DNA of 64,000 nt, from positions 24,286-88,285 of the forward strand of contig JBFWUT010000007.1 in assembly GCA_050247135.1 (NCBI GenBank), given 5' to 3'. The stretch is from Berkiella sp050247135. GTDB lineage: Bacteria; Pseudomonadota; Gammaproteobacteria; Berkiellales; Berkiellaceae. Position 1 is the stretch's first letter, and the number at the start of each line of letters is the position of its first letter. Below, piece after piece: positions 52,712 through 61,332 of this stretch. The translations under genes and the position numbers were made by a program. The notes beneath the pieces are model-generated. The model was not told where the DNA came from. It did not search any database and saw only the letters and a list, made by a program, of their open reading frames with translations.

Positions 52712-53626
52712 ATGATGGGCCCTTCTGGATCAATGGCGATCGATGATGAAACTGTAAATCGAAAAAATCGTTCAACCAGTTTTTCACTCAGTCCCGAAGA
52801 CAAAACATTTCTGCCTGTCTATCATCTTAAACAAAAACATGAACAAGAACTCGAGCATGAACTCATTACAATAAAGCCACAATTTAACAATGAGTTAATT
52901 GCAGAGAGCATAGAGCAACATCATTATTTAAGCAGTGAAGATAGAGAAAAGCACCTGGTGACTATCCAAGATGGCTTTTTTAAAGATGCTATGGGAGATT
53001 TCCTTAGTGGCCCACATGTTTATGTGCTTCATCCCAAGCTTCGTTTATATGCTGTTAAAGTGGGTTTGAAAATCAATCATTCCCATTTAAGCTCGGGCTT
53101 ACCTGCAAAAGGTGCGGGAATGCTTTACTTTGACTATGGCCGGTTAATTACCATGAGTAATAATTCAGGCCACTATAAGCCAACGTTTGTTGAAATGCAG
53201 GAAGCCATCAATTGGTTTTATGCTCAAACTGGATCTGCTTTCATATTTGAAGATCATTCAATGCAAGATAAAAATGTTGAGCTTAGGGGGATCCGTTACT
53301 TTAGCAAGTCGGAGCAAGGCCTGACTGAACTAAAAGTCGCCGAGTTGGCTAAAGCAGTCTATGAGGTCAAAGCCTCTGCCCTAGAAAGCTTGAAAATAAG
53401 CCAAGAGCAACCCTGTGAAATGGATATCGATTCCTCAAGCGAGCTATCTGGTGACGACTGTTATACCACACAATTGGCAGATGTTGAAGTGATGTTACCT
53501 GTCGCAGAATCAATCCTTGACTGTCCCGATTTATTACAACATACCTGTTTTTACAGGTTGGCTAATGGCGAATCTATTAGTCGATTTAATGGATTGCCGG
53601 TATTATCACCTAGAAAGAAACAGTAG
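52712..53626 (+). CDS. Hypothetical protein with SGHYKP motif
   Basis: A 304-residue soluble protein with no signal peptide. The middle has a distinctive segment: GAGMLYFDYGRLITMSNNSG, then HYKPTFVEMQEAINWFYAQT, i.e. an LTxxSGHYxP-type strand-turn. I recall this motif in uncharacterised proteins of Legionella-like and plant-pathogenic bacteria, but cannot name the domain. The C-terminal 80 residues are acidic then end basic (SPRKKQ). An AAGGA site precedes the ATG. An effector is possible given the neighbours. Confidence 0.7.
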   Translation: MMGPSGSMAIDDETVNRKNRSTSFSLSPEDKTFLPVYHLKQKHEQELEHELITIKPQFNNELIAESIEQHHYLSSEDREKHLVTIQDGFFKDAMGDFLSGPHVYVLHPKLRLYAVKVGLKINHSHLSSGLPAKGAGMLYFDYGRLITMSNNSGHYKPTFVEMQEAINWFYAQTGSAFIFEDHSMQDKNVELRGIRYFSKSEQGLTELKVAELAKAVYEVKASALESLKISQEQPCEMDIDSSSELSGDDCYTTQLADVEVMLPVAESILDCPDLLQHTCFYRLANGESISRFNGLPVLSPRKKQ

Positions 53627-53700
53627 CCCTATATTGCGATCTTCTGTGGTAAAAAAACTATTTTCGTTTAAAAACTGAATATTTTTTCAAAAATATTAAA

Positions 53701-54438
53701 ATGGTATTAGATAAAGCATTTAAAAAAGTGGTTGTGGCTACATTATGGTTTTTTGTTGGTGGGGCCTGCTGGGCTGGTCAATTTGAATCATTACCGGATT
53801 TTTCTATCACACCGATTCGAGATAGGCCCCTCTATGAAAAGAACCTGTCGACGCGTGATAATTGGCCTTGCAAAAGTACCCTTAAAAAATTGGTGCTAGT
53901 CAAATTTCAATATTGGGGATTTGATGATCAAATCCATTCAGGCTCTTTAATTGTCCATGAAGAGCTGGGTCCTGAGGTGTTAGCTATATTCAAAGAATTG
54001 TTAATGATGCGCTTCCCTATTCAAGCGATGCATCCTATCCCTAAATCCTTGCACAAAACGGCTAAAATTTATCAAAGCGTGACCGGTGGCTTTCATTGCC
54101 GGGCGGTTACTGATCAACCTGGGATTTTATCGCAGCATAGTTATGGGCGGGCTATCGATCTTAATCCTATGATGAATCCCTATCTCAAAGGTTGCTTAAT
54201 TATTCCTGCAGCCGCAAAGCAGCACGCCAACCGGTTAATACCAGAAAAGGGTAAGATCATCCCCAATAGCGCTGTGATTACAGTTTTTGCGAAACATGGA
54301 TGGGATTGGGGCGGCTATTGGTTTGACGCCAAGGATTATCAACATTTTGAAAAGAGAGCCCATGGTGAGAAGCGGAATCCTTATGGTTATATCACTTCTC
54401 ACTATAGGTACTCTATTGCTGAAAATTATTGTGGGTAA
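53701..54438 (+). CDS. M15-family D-Ala-D-Ala carboxypeptidase-like protein
   Basis: A 245-residue exported metallopeptidase. A signal peptide (KVVVATLWFFVGGACWAG) ends near residue 26. The zinc ligands are visible: SQHSYGRAIDLNP (H and D of SxHxxGxAxD) and the final His in DYQHFEK, with the catalytic Glu/Asp region in GWDWGGYW. It should trim peptidoglycan stem peptides in the periplasm, in the VanY/DdpX/L,D-peptidase group. The ribosome site is weak. It converges on the MerR gene. Confidence 0.85.
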   Translation: MVLDKAFKKVVVATLWFFVGGACWAGQFESLPDFSITPIRDRPLYEKNLSTRDNWPCKSTLKKLVLVKFQYWGFDDQIHSGSLIVHEELGPEVLAIFKELLMMRFPIQAMHPIPKSLHKTAKIYQSVTGGFHCRAVTDQPGILSQHSYGRAIDLNPMMNPYLKGCLIIPAAAKQHANRLIPEKGKIIPNSAVITVFAKHGWDWGGYWFDAKDYQHFEKRAHGEKRNPYGYITSHYRYSIAENYCG

Positions 54439-54450
54439 AAGGTGTTTTAA

Positions 54451-55404
54451 TTACCCAAACGCTTTCACATATTGCTTCAACCACGCCTTAGCAGTTTGAT
54501 CAATATGTTCATGCTTTTCAATGGCTTCAAAAACTGGGATGTTTGCTTTTTTGTCGTCACCATGCATTTCGGATAAAAGCGCTTCCCATTGTTGGCGGCC
54601 TTCTTCCAGAGGCTTAGATGAAACTTCGCTTAATACTGCCATAATGCGCGAACGAAAATAAGCAGAAATAGCCTGGTCGAGCCAGGTAAATACTTCGCCT
54701 GAAATGGCGCCTTCATCCTCGATTTGATTTTCTTTAAAGCCTTTTTCCCAAATCGTGTTGCGAATGCCGGCATATTTTTTGCCATAATAAGCATTCACCC
54801 AATCCATTGCGCGCTTACCCAAGCTAATCCCAATAGTGCTGGAAGGATCTTGGCTTGCCTGTTTGGTAACCTCTTGAATTATGTCTTGCCATTGTTGCTC
54901 AAAGGTTTTCATTTGCGCATCAGAAAACCGTGTTTTTAATTCCTGTTCGAAGTTAGCATAAGATTTTAATTCATCCGGTGTAAACACTTTGCCTGCCCAA
55001 GTTTTTTCGAGTTGCTGTGCCATACGATAGACCTCAATTAATTGAATGATGTTTTCCCAAGGTAAGGATCGTTTTTCACTATTCTCAGCAATAATTTCTT
55101 TTAATGCAGCGCAGGCTGTTTGTAAGGATTTGGCCTTTTCTTCTAAAAACTGGGATTGGAGAGCGAAGTGTTCTATCATATCCACTTCTTCATCCAGTAA
55201 GTTTTTTATTTGTAATAAATCAAATCCAAAAAATTTGAGCGCAATGATTTGCTGTAGTTTTAATAGATCCTTTTCAGAGTACAAACGGTACCCATTGATA
55301 AGTCTCATCGAAGGTTTGAGCAAAGCAATCCTGTCATAATGGTGCAAGGTTTGCACCGATACGCCGGTTAATTTGCTTAAATCTTTCACATACCATTGGG
55401 TCAT
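54451..55404 (-). CDS. MerR-family transcriptional regulator with TipAS-like domain
   Basis: A 317-residue regulator. The N-terminal winged helix-turn-helix is standard MerR: YVKDLSKLTGVSVQTLHHYD then GYRLYSEKDLLKLQQIIALK. A linker coiled coil (IEHFALQSQFLEEKAKSLQT) forms the dimer. The C-terminus (about 150-317) is a globin-like helical TipAS antibiotic-recognition domain, with several Trp residues. Such proteins bind ligands and activate promoters with over-long spacers by twisting the DNA. Its own promoter (55425-55455) has such a 19-bp spacer, so it is probably autoregulated. The ligand is unknown. Confidence 0.9.
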   Translation of the reverse strand: MTQWYVKDLSKLTGVSVQTLHHYDRIALLKPSMRLINGYRLYSEKDLLKLQQIIALKFFGFDLLQIKNLLDEEVDMIEHFALQSQFLEEKAKSLQTACAALKEIIAENSEKRSLPWENIIQLIEVYRMAQQLEKTWAGKVFTPDELKSYANFEQELKTRFSDAQMKTFEQQWQDIIQEVTKQASQDPSSTIGISLGKRAMDWVNAYYGKKYAGIRNTIWEKGFKENQIEDEGAISGEVFTWLDQAISAYFRSRIMAVLSEVSSKPLEEGRQQWEALLSEMHGDDKKANIPVFEAIEKHEHIDQTAKAWLKQYVKAFG

Positions 55405-55424
55405 TGTTTATCCTCTCACCATTC

Positions 55425-55455
55425 AAGGTAGGGTATCGAGTAACTATAGGGTCAA
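55425..55455 (-). promoter_or_regulatory. MerR-type promoter with 19-bp spacer
   Basis: Reading leftward, TTGACC (55455-55450) and TACCTT (55430-55425) are separated by exactly 19 bp. A dyad (ACCCTATAGT against ATACCCTA) fills the spacer, the usual MerR operator. It lies about 20 nt upstream of the MerR gene's ATG (55404), whose ribosome site is GAGAGGAT. Confidence 0.78.
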
Positions 55456-55528
55456 GAGGATTTTAACAAGAATTCACAGAATATTCGGCGTATATGCATG
55501 ACTTAGTCTGCACACTTAATTAGGGAGA

Positions 55529-56509
55529 TTATTTCCAAATACGCTTCCAATCGTTTTTCATATCAATCAGAATCCAGCCACGTGCTTTGGCATCATCTAA
55601 ACCTTTGTCTAGTTTGCCAAAAGGTGTATGGCGATCATATTGGTATTCTCTTTTATCATCCGTATGGTGAACGATAGCGCCCAACCTTAACCCCGGACCT
55701 TCGGTTGTCCATTCTAGCATTTGGTAATCACCATCTGAATTGCCAAAAGCTGCAATGGGGCGCAAGCCAATATAGGTCTGAATGCCAACAGGTTTCCCAG
55801 CTTTATCATCAATTAAATTGATTTCTGGCAGTCGCATGAGCACATGTTTATTGCCTTGGGATTGGTATTGGGTTTTCACACTGCTGCCAATGACTTGCCA
55901 GGGTGGAACGCCATAGGTATGAAGCGCAAAGGTTCGCATAAACTCAATACCGCCGCCAGAAACAATAAAGACTTGAAAGCCGTTTTCTCTCAGATAATTC
56001 ATAAGTTCTATCATGGGTTGATAAACAAGTTTGGTGTAGGGCTTGTTATATTTGGGATGACGAGCCGTTTTAAGCCATTCTTTAACAAGGTTATCAAATT
56101 CTTCACTTGAGATCCCAGTATGGGTTGTCATTATTATTTTAACCAACTCCGCTTCGTTAGTTTTTTCTAAGGTTTTAACATCATTTTCTAAAATGGCTTT
56201 AAAGGGTTGTTGTTCCTTCCATTCGGGATGACTGGGTGCAAGGGCTTTGACGCGATCAATCGCAAAAGCCAATTGGGTATACATTGGGTGCTCGACCCAA
56301 AGTGTGCCGTCATTATCAAACACGGCAATACGCTCATTGTCAGGAACATAATCAGGGGAATTTTTATCGGTGACTTTTTGCACAAACGTGATAATTGCTT
56401 GTTTGGCAGGACCATCATTCCAATCAACCAGAGGGTCGCTTTTGGCGATCGTGCAACAGGACAGGGAAATTAAAAAGCAGAATACAATCCCATTGAATAT
56501 TTTTTTCAT
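55529..56509 (-). CDS. HAD-family phosphatase, exported
   Basis: About 326 residues. The ATG at 56509 (MKKIFNGIVFCFLISLSCC) gives a signal peptide with a possible lipobox (SLSC). The HAD motif I is IAVFDNDGTLWVEHP (both Asp present), motif II VFIVSGGG, and motif IV FGNSDGDYQML, so the active site looks whole. It resembles secreted PSP-like acid phosphatases of the HAD superfamily found near sulfatase and formylglycine-enzyme genes. It diverges from the SUMF1-like gene at 56661. The substrate is unknown. Confidence 0.85.
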   Translation of the reverse strand: MKKIFNGIVFCFLISLSCCTIAKSDPLVDWNDGPAKQAIITFVQKVTDKNSPDYVPDNERIAVFDNDGTLWVEHPMYTQLAFAIDRVKALAPSHPEWKEQQPFKAILENDVKTLEKTNEAELVKIIMTTHTGISSEEFDNLVKEWLKTARHPKYNKPYTKLVYQPMIELMNYLRENGFQVFIVSGGGIEFMRTFALHTYGVPPWQVIGSSVKTQYQSQGNKHVLMRLPEINLIDDKAGKPVGIQTYIGLRPIAAFGNSDGDYQMLEWTTEGPGLRLGAIVHHTDDKREYQYDRHTPFGKLDKGLDDAKARGWILIDMKNDWKRIWK

Positions 56510-56660
56510 TTCACTGACCTTCTGACGACACAAATCATCTTGAAATATAGCACTTCAAATGAATTTTCATGAATGAGACTGTATGTAGATTCAGAATGAA
56601 TTGCAAATCCTAAGAGATAACATATCATTGAAAGAGGCACTTGGAAGAGTCACATAGCTT

Positions 56661-57701
56661 ATGAAACGGGTCAGCTTATGGGTTCTGGTTGTGACAGTCG
56701 TTACTGTTAGCTCTTTATTTTTCATGCAACAATATCAACTATTCCCAGGAATATATTACTCGCCAAAAAACATGCGATGGATCCCCGCCGGTGAATTCAC
56801 AATGGGGGCCGAAGATAGTCGTAGCATGCAAAATGAAAGACCCGCTCATAAAGTAAAAATTGATGGCTTTTGGCTGGATGAGCACCTTGTGACCAATGCA
56901 GAATTTGCCAAGTTTGTTAAGGCAACGGGTTATATCACCACCGCAGAGAAAAAACCGGATTGGGAACAATTGAAAACCCAGCTACCCCCTGGAACGCCAA
57001 AGCCTGAAAGTTCGAAACTGGTTGCCGGTTCTTTAGTTTTTACACCGCCTAATCATCCTGTCAGTTTACGAAATCTTTCCGGATGGTGGACTTGGGTGCC
57101 AGGCGCCTGTTGGCAACACCCAGAAGGACCCGGGAGCACGATTAAAGGAAGAGAAGATCACCCGGTGGTCCATATTTCTTGGGATGATGCTAATGCCTAT
57201 GCCAAATGGGCAGGTAAGAGATTACCAACAGAGGCTGAATGGGAATATGCCGCGCGTGGTGGTTTAGAAGGAAAACGCTTTCCCTGGGGAGATGAATTTA
57301 GGCCCAAAGGCAAATTTATGGCCAATACTTTTCAAGGTCAATTTCCTCACCATGGCGTTGCTGAAGATGGCTATTTAGGCACGTCACCTGTGAAAGCCTT
57401 TCCTGTGAATGGCTATGGTTTATACGATATGGTGGGCAATGTGTGGGAATGGACCCACGATTGGTATCGCGCCGATGTGCATACTCAACTACAAAGCCAA
57501 GGAATGTGTCACAATCCTCAAGGGCCAGAGCAAAGTTTTGATCCACTCGATGTTTATGCGTCAAAACGGGTGATCAAAGGGGGCTCATTTTTGTGTCATG
57601 TAGATTATTGCGAAAGTTACAGGCCCAGTGCAAGACGGGGGCAAACACCAGATACCGGTACTTCCCACATTGGTTTCAGACTAGCGCAATCACACCAGTA
57701 A
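56661..57701 (+). CDS. Formylglycine-generating enzyme (SUMF1) family protein
   Basis: A 346-residue FGE-sulfatase domain protein with an N-terminal signal anchor (LWVLVVTVVTVSSLFFMQQ), so it faces the periplasm. Family marks are IPAGEFTMGAEDSRSMQNER, GFWLDEHLVTNAEFAKFV, KRLPTEAEWEYAARGG and GNVWEWTHDWYR. Most notable is GGSFLCHVDYCESYRPSARR: it keeps both cysteines of the human SUMF1 active site (GGSYMCHRSYC). So it may really oxidise a sulfatase Cys to formylglycine, rather than be one of the many inactive relatives. No sulfatase gene is in the window. It diverges from a HAD phosphatase. Confidence 0.9.
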   Translation: MKRVSLWVLVVTVVTVSSLFFMQQYQLFPGIYYSPKNMRWIPAGEFTMGAEDSRSMQNERPAHKVKIDGFWLDEHLVTNAEFAKFVKATGYITTAEKKPDWEQLKTQLPPGTPKPESSKLVAGSLVFTPPNHPVSLRNLSGWWTWVPGACWQHPEGPGSTIKGREDHPVVHISWDDANAYAKWAGKRLPTEAEWEYAARGGLEGKRFPWGDEFRPKGKFMANTFQGQFPHHGVAEDGYLGTSPVKAFPVNGYGLYDMVGNVWEWTHDWYRADVHTQLQSQGMCHNPQGPEQSFDPLDVYASKRVIKGGSFLCHVDYCESYRPSARRGQTPDTGTSHIGFRLAQSHQ

Positions 57702-57750
57702 AAATTAGCAGAATATGCAAAGCCAGTTCATTTAACTATTAATAACAAAT

Positions 57751-57826
57751 AGGACACCCAAAAAAATAGATGTGATAAACTGTAGTTAATTCAGTTAGTT
57801 ACAACTAAATAATTTTTGGGTGTCCT
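57751..57826. repeat. Palindromic repeat element C, copy 1
   Basis: About 76 bp with long terminal inverted repeats (AGGACACCCAAAAA at the left, TTTTTGGGTGTCCT at the right). A related element with AGGACATCCAAAA/TTTTGGATGTCCT ends lies at 58360-58436. The two bracket the GNAT gene, as MITE-type elements would. It overlaps the region where this gene's promoter must lie. Confidence 0.8.
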
Positions 57827-57830
57827 ATTC

Positions 57831-58298
57831 ATGAATCTTAATATTGCTTATCTTGCAGATTATCCTGCGCACCTAACTTTGTTGGCAGAATGGATGTTTA
57901 CGACTTGGGGTCATTACAACCCTGGCTCGAGTATTGAACGCATTCAGTCAAAGCTGGCAGACCATTTAAAGCGCGATAGCTTACCCATCACGTTAATTGC
58001 TTTGGATAATAACCGTCCGGTCGGCACATGTTCCCTGCGAATCAACGATGGTATCCGCCCTGACTTAACGCCCTGGTTAGCTTCCTTGTTTGTATTGCCT
58101 GAATATCGCGGCCAAGGGGTGGGTGAAAAACTCATCGATGCAATTACCCAAGAAGCTCGCCGTTTACATTTTACGAAGTTGTATTTGTTAGCCTTCGATC
58201 CCATTTTGCCGAATTGGTACCAGAGGCTAGGTTGGCAAGGGATAGGGATAGATGAACTTCATGGGAATACAGTCAGCGTGATGGAAAAGAGTATATAG
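57831..58298 (+). CDS. GNAT-family N-acetyltransferase
   Basis: A 155-residue acetyltransferase. The start ATG at 57831 (MNLNIAYLADYP) gives the normal length; it is five bases after element C copy 1. The acetyl-CoA loop is LFVLPEYRGQGVGEKLIDAI (Q/RxxGxG/A type, motif A), followed by the motif B helix around TKLYLLAFDPILPNWYQRLG. The acceptor substrate is unknown. The gene stands alone between two palindromic elements, so it may have been moved with them or simply been flanked by later insertions. Confidence 0.88.
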   Translation: MNLNIAYLADYPAHLTLLAEWMFTTWGHYNPGSSIERIQSKLADHLKRDSLPITLIALDNNRPVGTCSLRINDGIRPDLTPWLASLFVLPEYRGQGVGEKLIDAITQEARRLHFTKLYLLAFDPILPNWYQRLGWQGIGIDELHGNTVSVMEKSI

Positions 58299-58359
58299 GA
58301 TTTTAATCATGGCATTAACTCCCTTGCCCTTTAAATTAATTGATTTAATAAGGTGTGAA

Positions 58360-58436
58360 AGGACATCCAAAATTTTCATGTAAAAATAAATATTATAAAT
58401 CAATAAGATAATGTGCTTGATATTTTTGGATGTCCT
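58360..58436. repeat. Palindromic repeat element C, copy 2
   Basis: About 77 bp, matching the first copy in length and ends (AGGACATCCAAAA / TTTTTGGATGTCCT) but with a different AT-rich interior. The shared CCA/TGG core differs by one base from copy 1, with the change mirrored on the opposite arm, so pairing is kept. Confidence 0.8.
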
Positions 58437-58528
58437 ATTAAAGCAGGGAGGTTGGAGGCGCTTTTCATGATGCGATAACTAAGGTAAGGTGACTCTTACC
58501 AACATCTTGTTTCTTAGGAACTCAGCTT

Positions 58529-59470
58529 GTGATCGATGCTCAAAGTCTACCCACCATTTTGTCGGTCACTGATCTAAATAAAACATATGCCGGCGGCTTA
58601 CAGGCGTTAAAAAATATTGATCTTGAGATCAAAAAAGGGGAAATTTTTGCGCTACTTGGCCCCAATGGCGCAGGGAAAACCACACTCATTAGTATTATTT
58701 GCGGTATCGTTAATCCCTCAGGCGGTAAAGTGACTGTAAAGGGTTGCGACATTATTCAAGAGTATCGTAAAACCCGTTCATTGATAGGATTAGTGCCGCA
58801 AGAAGTTTCAACCGATGCCTTTGAAACCGTATGGGATACGGTAAGCCACTCAAGAGGCTTGTTTGGCAAAACGAAAAATCCTCAATATATTGAACAATTA
58901 TTAAAATCACTATTTTTATGGGAAAAACGCAAAGAGAAAATCATGGCCCTTTCAGGGGGTATGAAGCGCAGACTCATGATAGCAAAAGCTCTTTCCCATG
59001 AACCTGAAATTCTCTTTTTGGATGAACCTACTGCTGGGGTCGATGTTGAACTGCGCAAAACATTATGGAATCTTGTGCATGAATTAAGAAAATCAGGTGT
59101 CACCATCATTTTAACAACACATTATATTGATGAAGCAGAAGAGATGGCAGACAGAATTGGCATCATTCATCAAGGTGAAATTGTGTTGGTGGATGAAAAG
59201 AAGCAGTTGATGAAGAAATTAGGTAAAAAAGAATTACGTTTAGAGCTCAAAAACCCACTAACAAGCATTCCTGAAAATCTTTTGTCATTCAATTTAAAAT
59301 TAAAGGATGAAGGTCAGACGTTGGTTTTTACTTTTGATGGGCAAAAAGAGGATAATAAAGTGGCCGAATTAATTGACGGTCTCAAGGCTCATCACATTCG
59401 CTTTCATGATTTAAGTACGTCCCAAACCTCCCTTGAAGATATTTTTGTGCAAATAACGAGCCAAGCATGA
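58529..59470 (+). CDS. ABC transporter ATP-binding protein (ABC-2 type)
   Basis: A 313-residue ATPase. Walker A is GPNGAGKTTLI, the Q-loop is LVPQEVSTDAFE, the signature is ALSGGMKRRLMIAKAL, and Walker B is EILFLDEPTAGVD, followed by the H-loop His in ILTTHYIDEAEEMADRI. It begins with GTG. It powers export with the following permease, with which it overlaps by 4 nt. The sequence type is NodI/CcmA/DRR-like; the substrate may be a drug, polysaccharide or lipid. Confidence 0.93.
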   Translation: MIDAQSLPTILSVTDLNKTYAGGLQALKNIDLEIKKGEIFALLGPNGAGKTTLISIICGIVNPSGGKVTVKGCDIIQEYRKTRSLIGLVPQEVSTDAFETVWDTVSHSRGLFGKTKNPQYIEQLLKSLFLWEKRKEKIMALSGGMKRRLMIAKALSHEPEILFLDEPTAGVDVELRKTLWNLVHELRKSGVTIILTTHYIDEAEEMADRIGIIHQGEIVLVDEKKQLMKKLGKKELRLELKNPLTSIPENLLSFNLKLKDEGQTLVFTFDGQKEDNKVAELIDGLKAHHIRFHDLSTSQTSLEDIFVQITSQA

Positions 59471-60228
59471 GCTACATCAGTGTTCTTTCGATTTACAAAT
59501 TTGAAATGGCCAGAACCTTTAGGACAATAGGCGAAAGTATAGTCGCCCCCGTTTTATTAACAGTATTATATTTTGTGGTCTTTGGCTCTGCATTAGGGGG
59601 TAAAATAGCCCATATTGATGGTGTGGCTTATGGTAGTTACATTGTGCCAGGATTAATCATGCTGACGGTACTCTCAGAAAGTGTTTCGAATGCCGCTTTT
59701 GGGATTTATTTTCCACGGTTTACAGGAACTATTTATGAGATATTATCTGCACCGATATCCTACTTGGAAATAGTATCAGGCTATGTGGGCGCAGCGGCCA
59801 CCAAATCAATGATGGTGGGATTAATAATTTTGATAACAGCCCATTTTTTTGTGGAAATTCATATATTGCATCCCTTCTATATGATTGCATTTTTGGCACT
59901 TACTTGCATTGCTTTTAGTCTGTTGGGCTTTATTGTCGGGATTTGGGCCGATGGATTTCAGAAGCTGCAAAGCATTCCCCTATTGGTCATTATGCCTTTG
60001 TCATTTTTGGGTGGAAGCTTTTATTCGATTAATATGTTGCCTGTGTTCTGGCAAAAAGTTTCTCTTATCAACCCGGTGGTCTATTTAGTCAGCGGTTTTC
60101 GCTGGAGCTTTTATGGGACTTCTGATATTAATATTGAAATCAGCTTGGCGATGATTGCGCTATTTTTAATCATTTGTTTGGCCGTGATTTACTGGATTTT
60201 CAAAACCGGATATCGCTTTAAAGCTTAA
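59467..60228 (+). CDS. ABC-2 type permease (NodJ-like)
   Basis: A 253-residue integral membrane protein with six hydrophobic segments and the ABC-2 signature near the end (IMPLSFLGGSFYSINMLP then INPVVYLVSGFRW). It overlaps the ATPase gene by 4 nt (ATGA), so the two are co-translated. The ATPase-permease pair forms a small exporter, probably a dimer of each. Its stop converges on htpX, overlapping by 4 nt on the opposite strand. Confidence 0.92.
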   Translation: MSYISVLSIYKFEMARTFRTIGESIVAPVLLTVLYFVVFGSALGGKIAHIDGVAYGSYIVPGLIMLTVLSESVSNAAFGIYFPRFTGTIYEILSAPISYLEIVSGYVGAAATKSMMVGLIILITAHFFVEIHILHPFYMIAFLALTCIAFSLLGFIVGIWADGFQKLQSIPLLVIMPLSFLGGSFYSINMLPVFWQKVSLINPVVYLVSGFRWSFYGTSDINIEISLAMIALFLIICLAVIYWIFKTGYRFKA

Positions 60229-61121
60229 TAAAATGTCCCTTTTTCTAAAGCTTCTATGCGCTTTTCAAGGCGTGGGTGGCTTGCGAAAAGAGCAAACCAG
60301 TCGCTTTGGTGGGAAATTTTCATCGTGTTAAAAGTAGGAGCACGATTGTCAGTAGGTGTTTTTTGGGTTAATGCTTGTAATTGCTTCAAAGCACTAATCA
60401 TTTTCAATTTACCAACATGGCGGGCAGAGCCTGCATCGGCTCGGTATTCTCGATAACGAGAGAACCACATCACAATCACAGAGGCTAATACTCCAAATAA
60501 CATTTCAAATAAAAACACAATACCATAATAGACATATCCGCCTCCGTTACTTCTACTGTCTTTTCTCAAAATTGTTGAAACGATAGAGGCAGCTACCCGA
60601 GCAAAGAAAATCACAAAAGTATTGACGACGCCCTGAATTAAGGCAAGCGTCACCATATCGCCATTGGCTGCATGGGATATTTCGTGGCCTAAAACACCTT
60701 CAATTCCTTCTCGATTCATGGAATTAAGCAACCCTGATGAGATAGCAATCAGTGCATTATTTTTGTTCCAGCCAGTCGCAAAAGCATTGGGTTCAGGGCT
60801 ATTATAAATTCCCACTTCAGGCATGTTAATTTGGTTCTTTTTGGCTAATGCACCAATTTCAGAGAGTAGCCAAGCTTCCATGTCAGTGCTTGGTCGTTTG
60901 ATAATTTGAACATTGAAAGCATGCATTGCCATCCATTTAGACATAAAAAGGGAAATAATAGAGCCAGTAAAGCCCACCACTGTGGCATAGATCAATAGCT
61001 GTTGATACTCCAATCCATAATCACTTAAATAGGGCTGCACATTTAACACTTGCAATACAAATGACATAACCGCTATAACGGCGATATTGGTTAACAGAAA
61101 TAAAAAAACACGCTTAAACAT
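60225..61121 (-). CDS. htpX: Membrane protease HtpX
   Basis: A 298-residue zinc metalloprotease of the M48B family in the inner membrane, helping to clear damaged membrane proteins. The catalytic motif is VLGHEISHAANGDM (HExxH), the third zinc ligand Glu lies in SRYREYRADAGSARHVGK, and membrane segments lie at residues 5-20, 37-55, 150-170 and 190-210. In E. coli, CpxR controls it. The 211-nt upstream gap must hold the promoter; I did not fix a CpxR box. Its stop overlaps the convergent ABC permease. Confidence 0.95.
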   Translation of the reverse strand: MFKRVFLFLLTNIAVIAVMSFVLQVLNVQPYLSDYGLEYQQLLIYATVVGFTGSIISLFMSKWMAMHAFNVQIIKRPSTDMEAWLLSEIGALAKKNQINMPEVGIYNSPEPNAFATGWNKNNALIAISSGLLNSMNREGIEGVLGHEISHAANGDMVTLALIQGVVNTFVIFFARVAASIVSTILRKDSRSNGGGYVYYGIVFLFEMLFGVLASVIVMWFSRYREYRADAGSARHVGKLKMISALKQLQALTQKTPTDNRAPTFNTMKISHQSDWFALFASHPRLEKRIEALEKGTFY

Positions 61122-61332
61122 AGGGAACCCTAGCTAGAATCAAGCTTTATAATAAGGGTAGTCAAGGATTGGTAAGGATAGATGTAGTTAAACGCTTTTC
61201 ACGAGTGGTGTTTCTAGCAGCCCCTATTAATTTTGTTACATAAGTAAGAATAATTTGGTCTGTGTTTGTACACTTATCCTACTTTTACAAAATTGTTATG
61301 CTGCGCTTTTTAAAGTTGTAGGAATTAAATAG

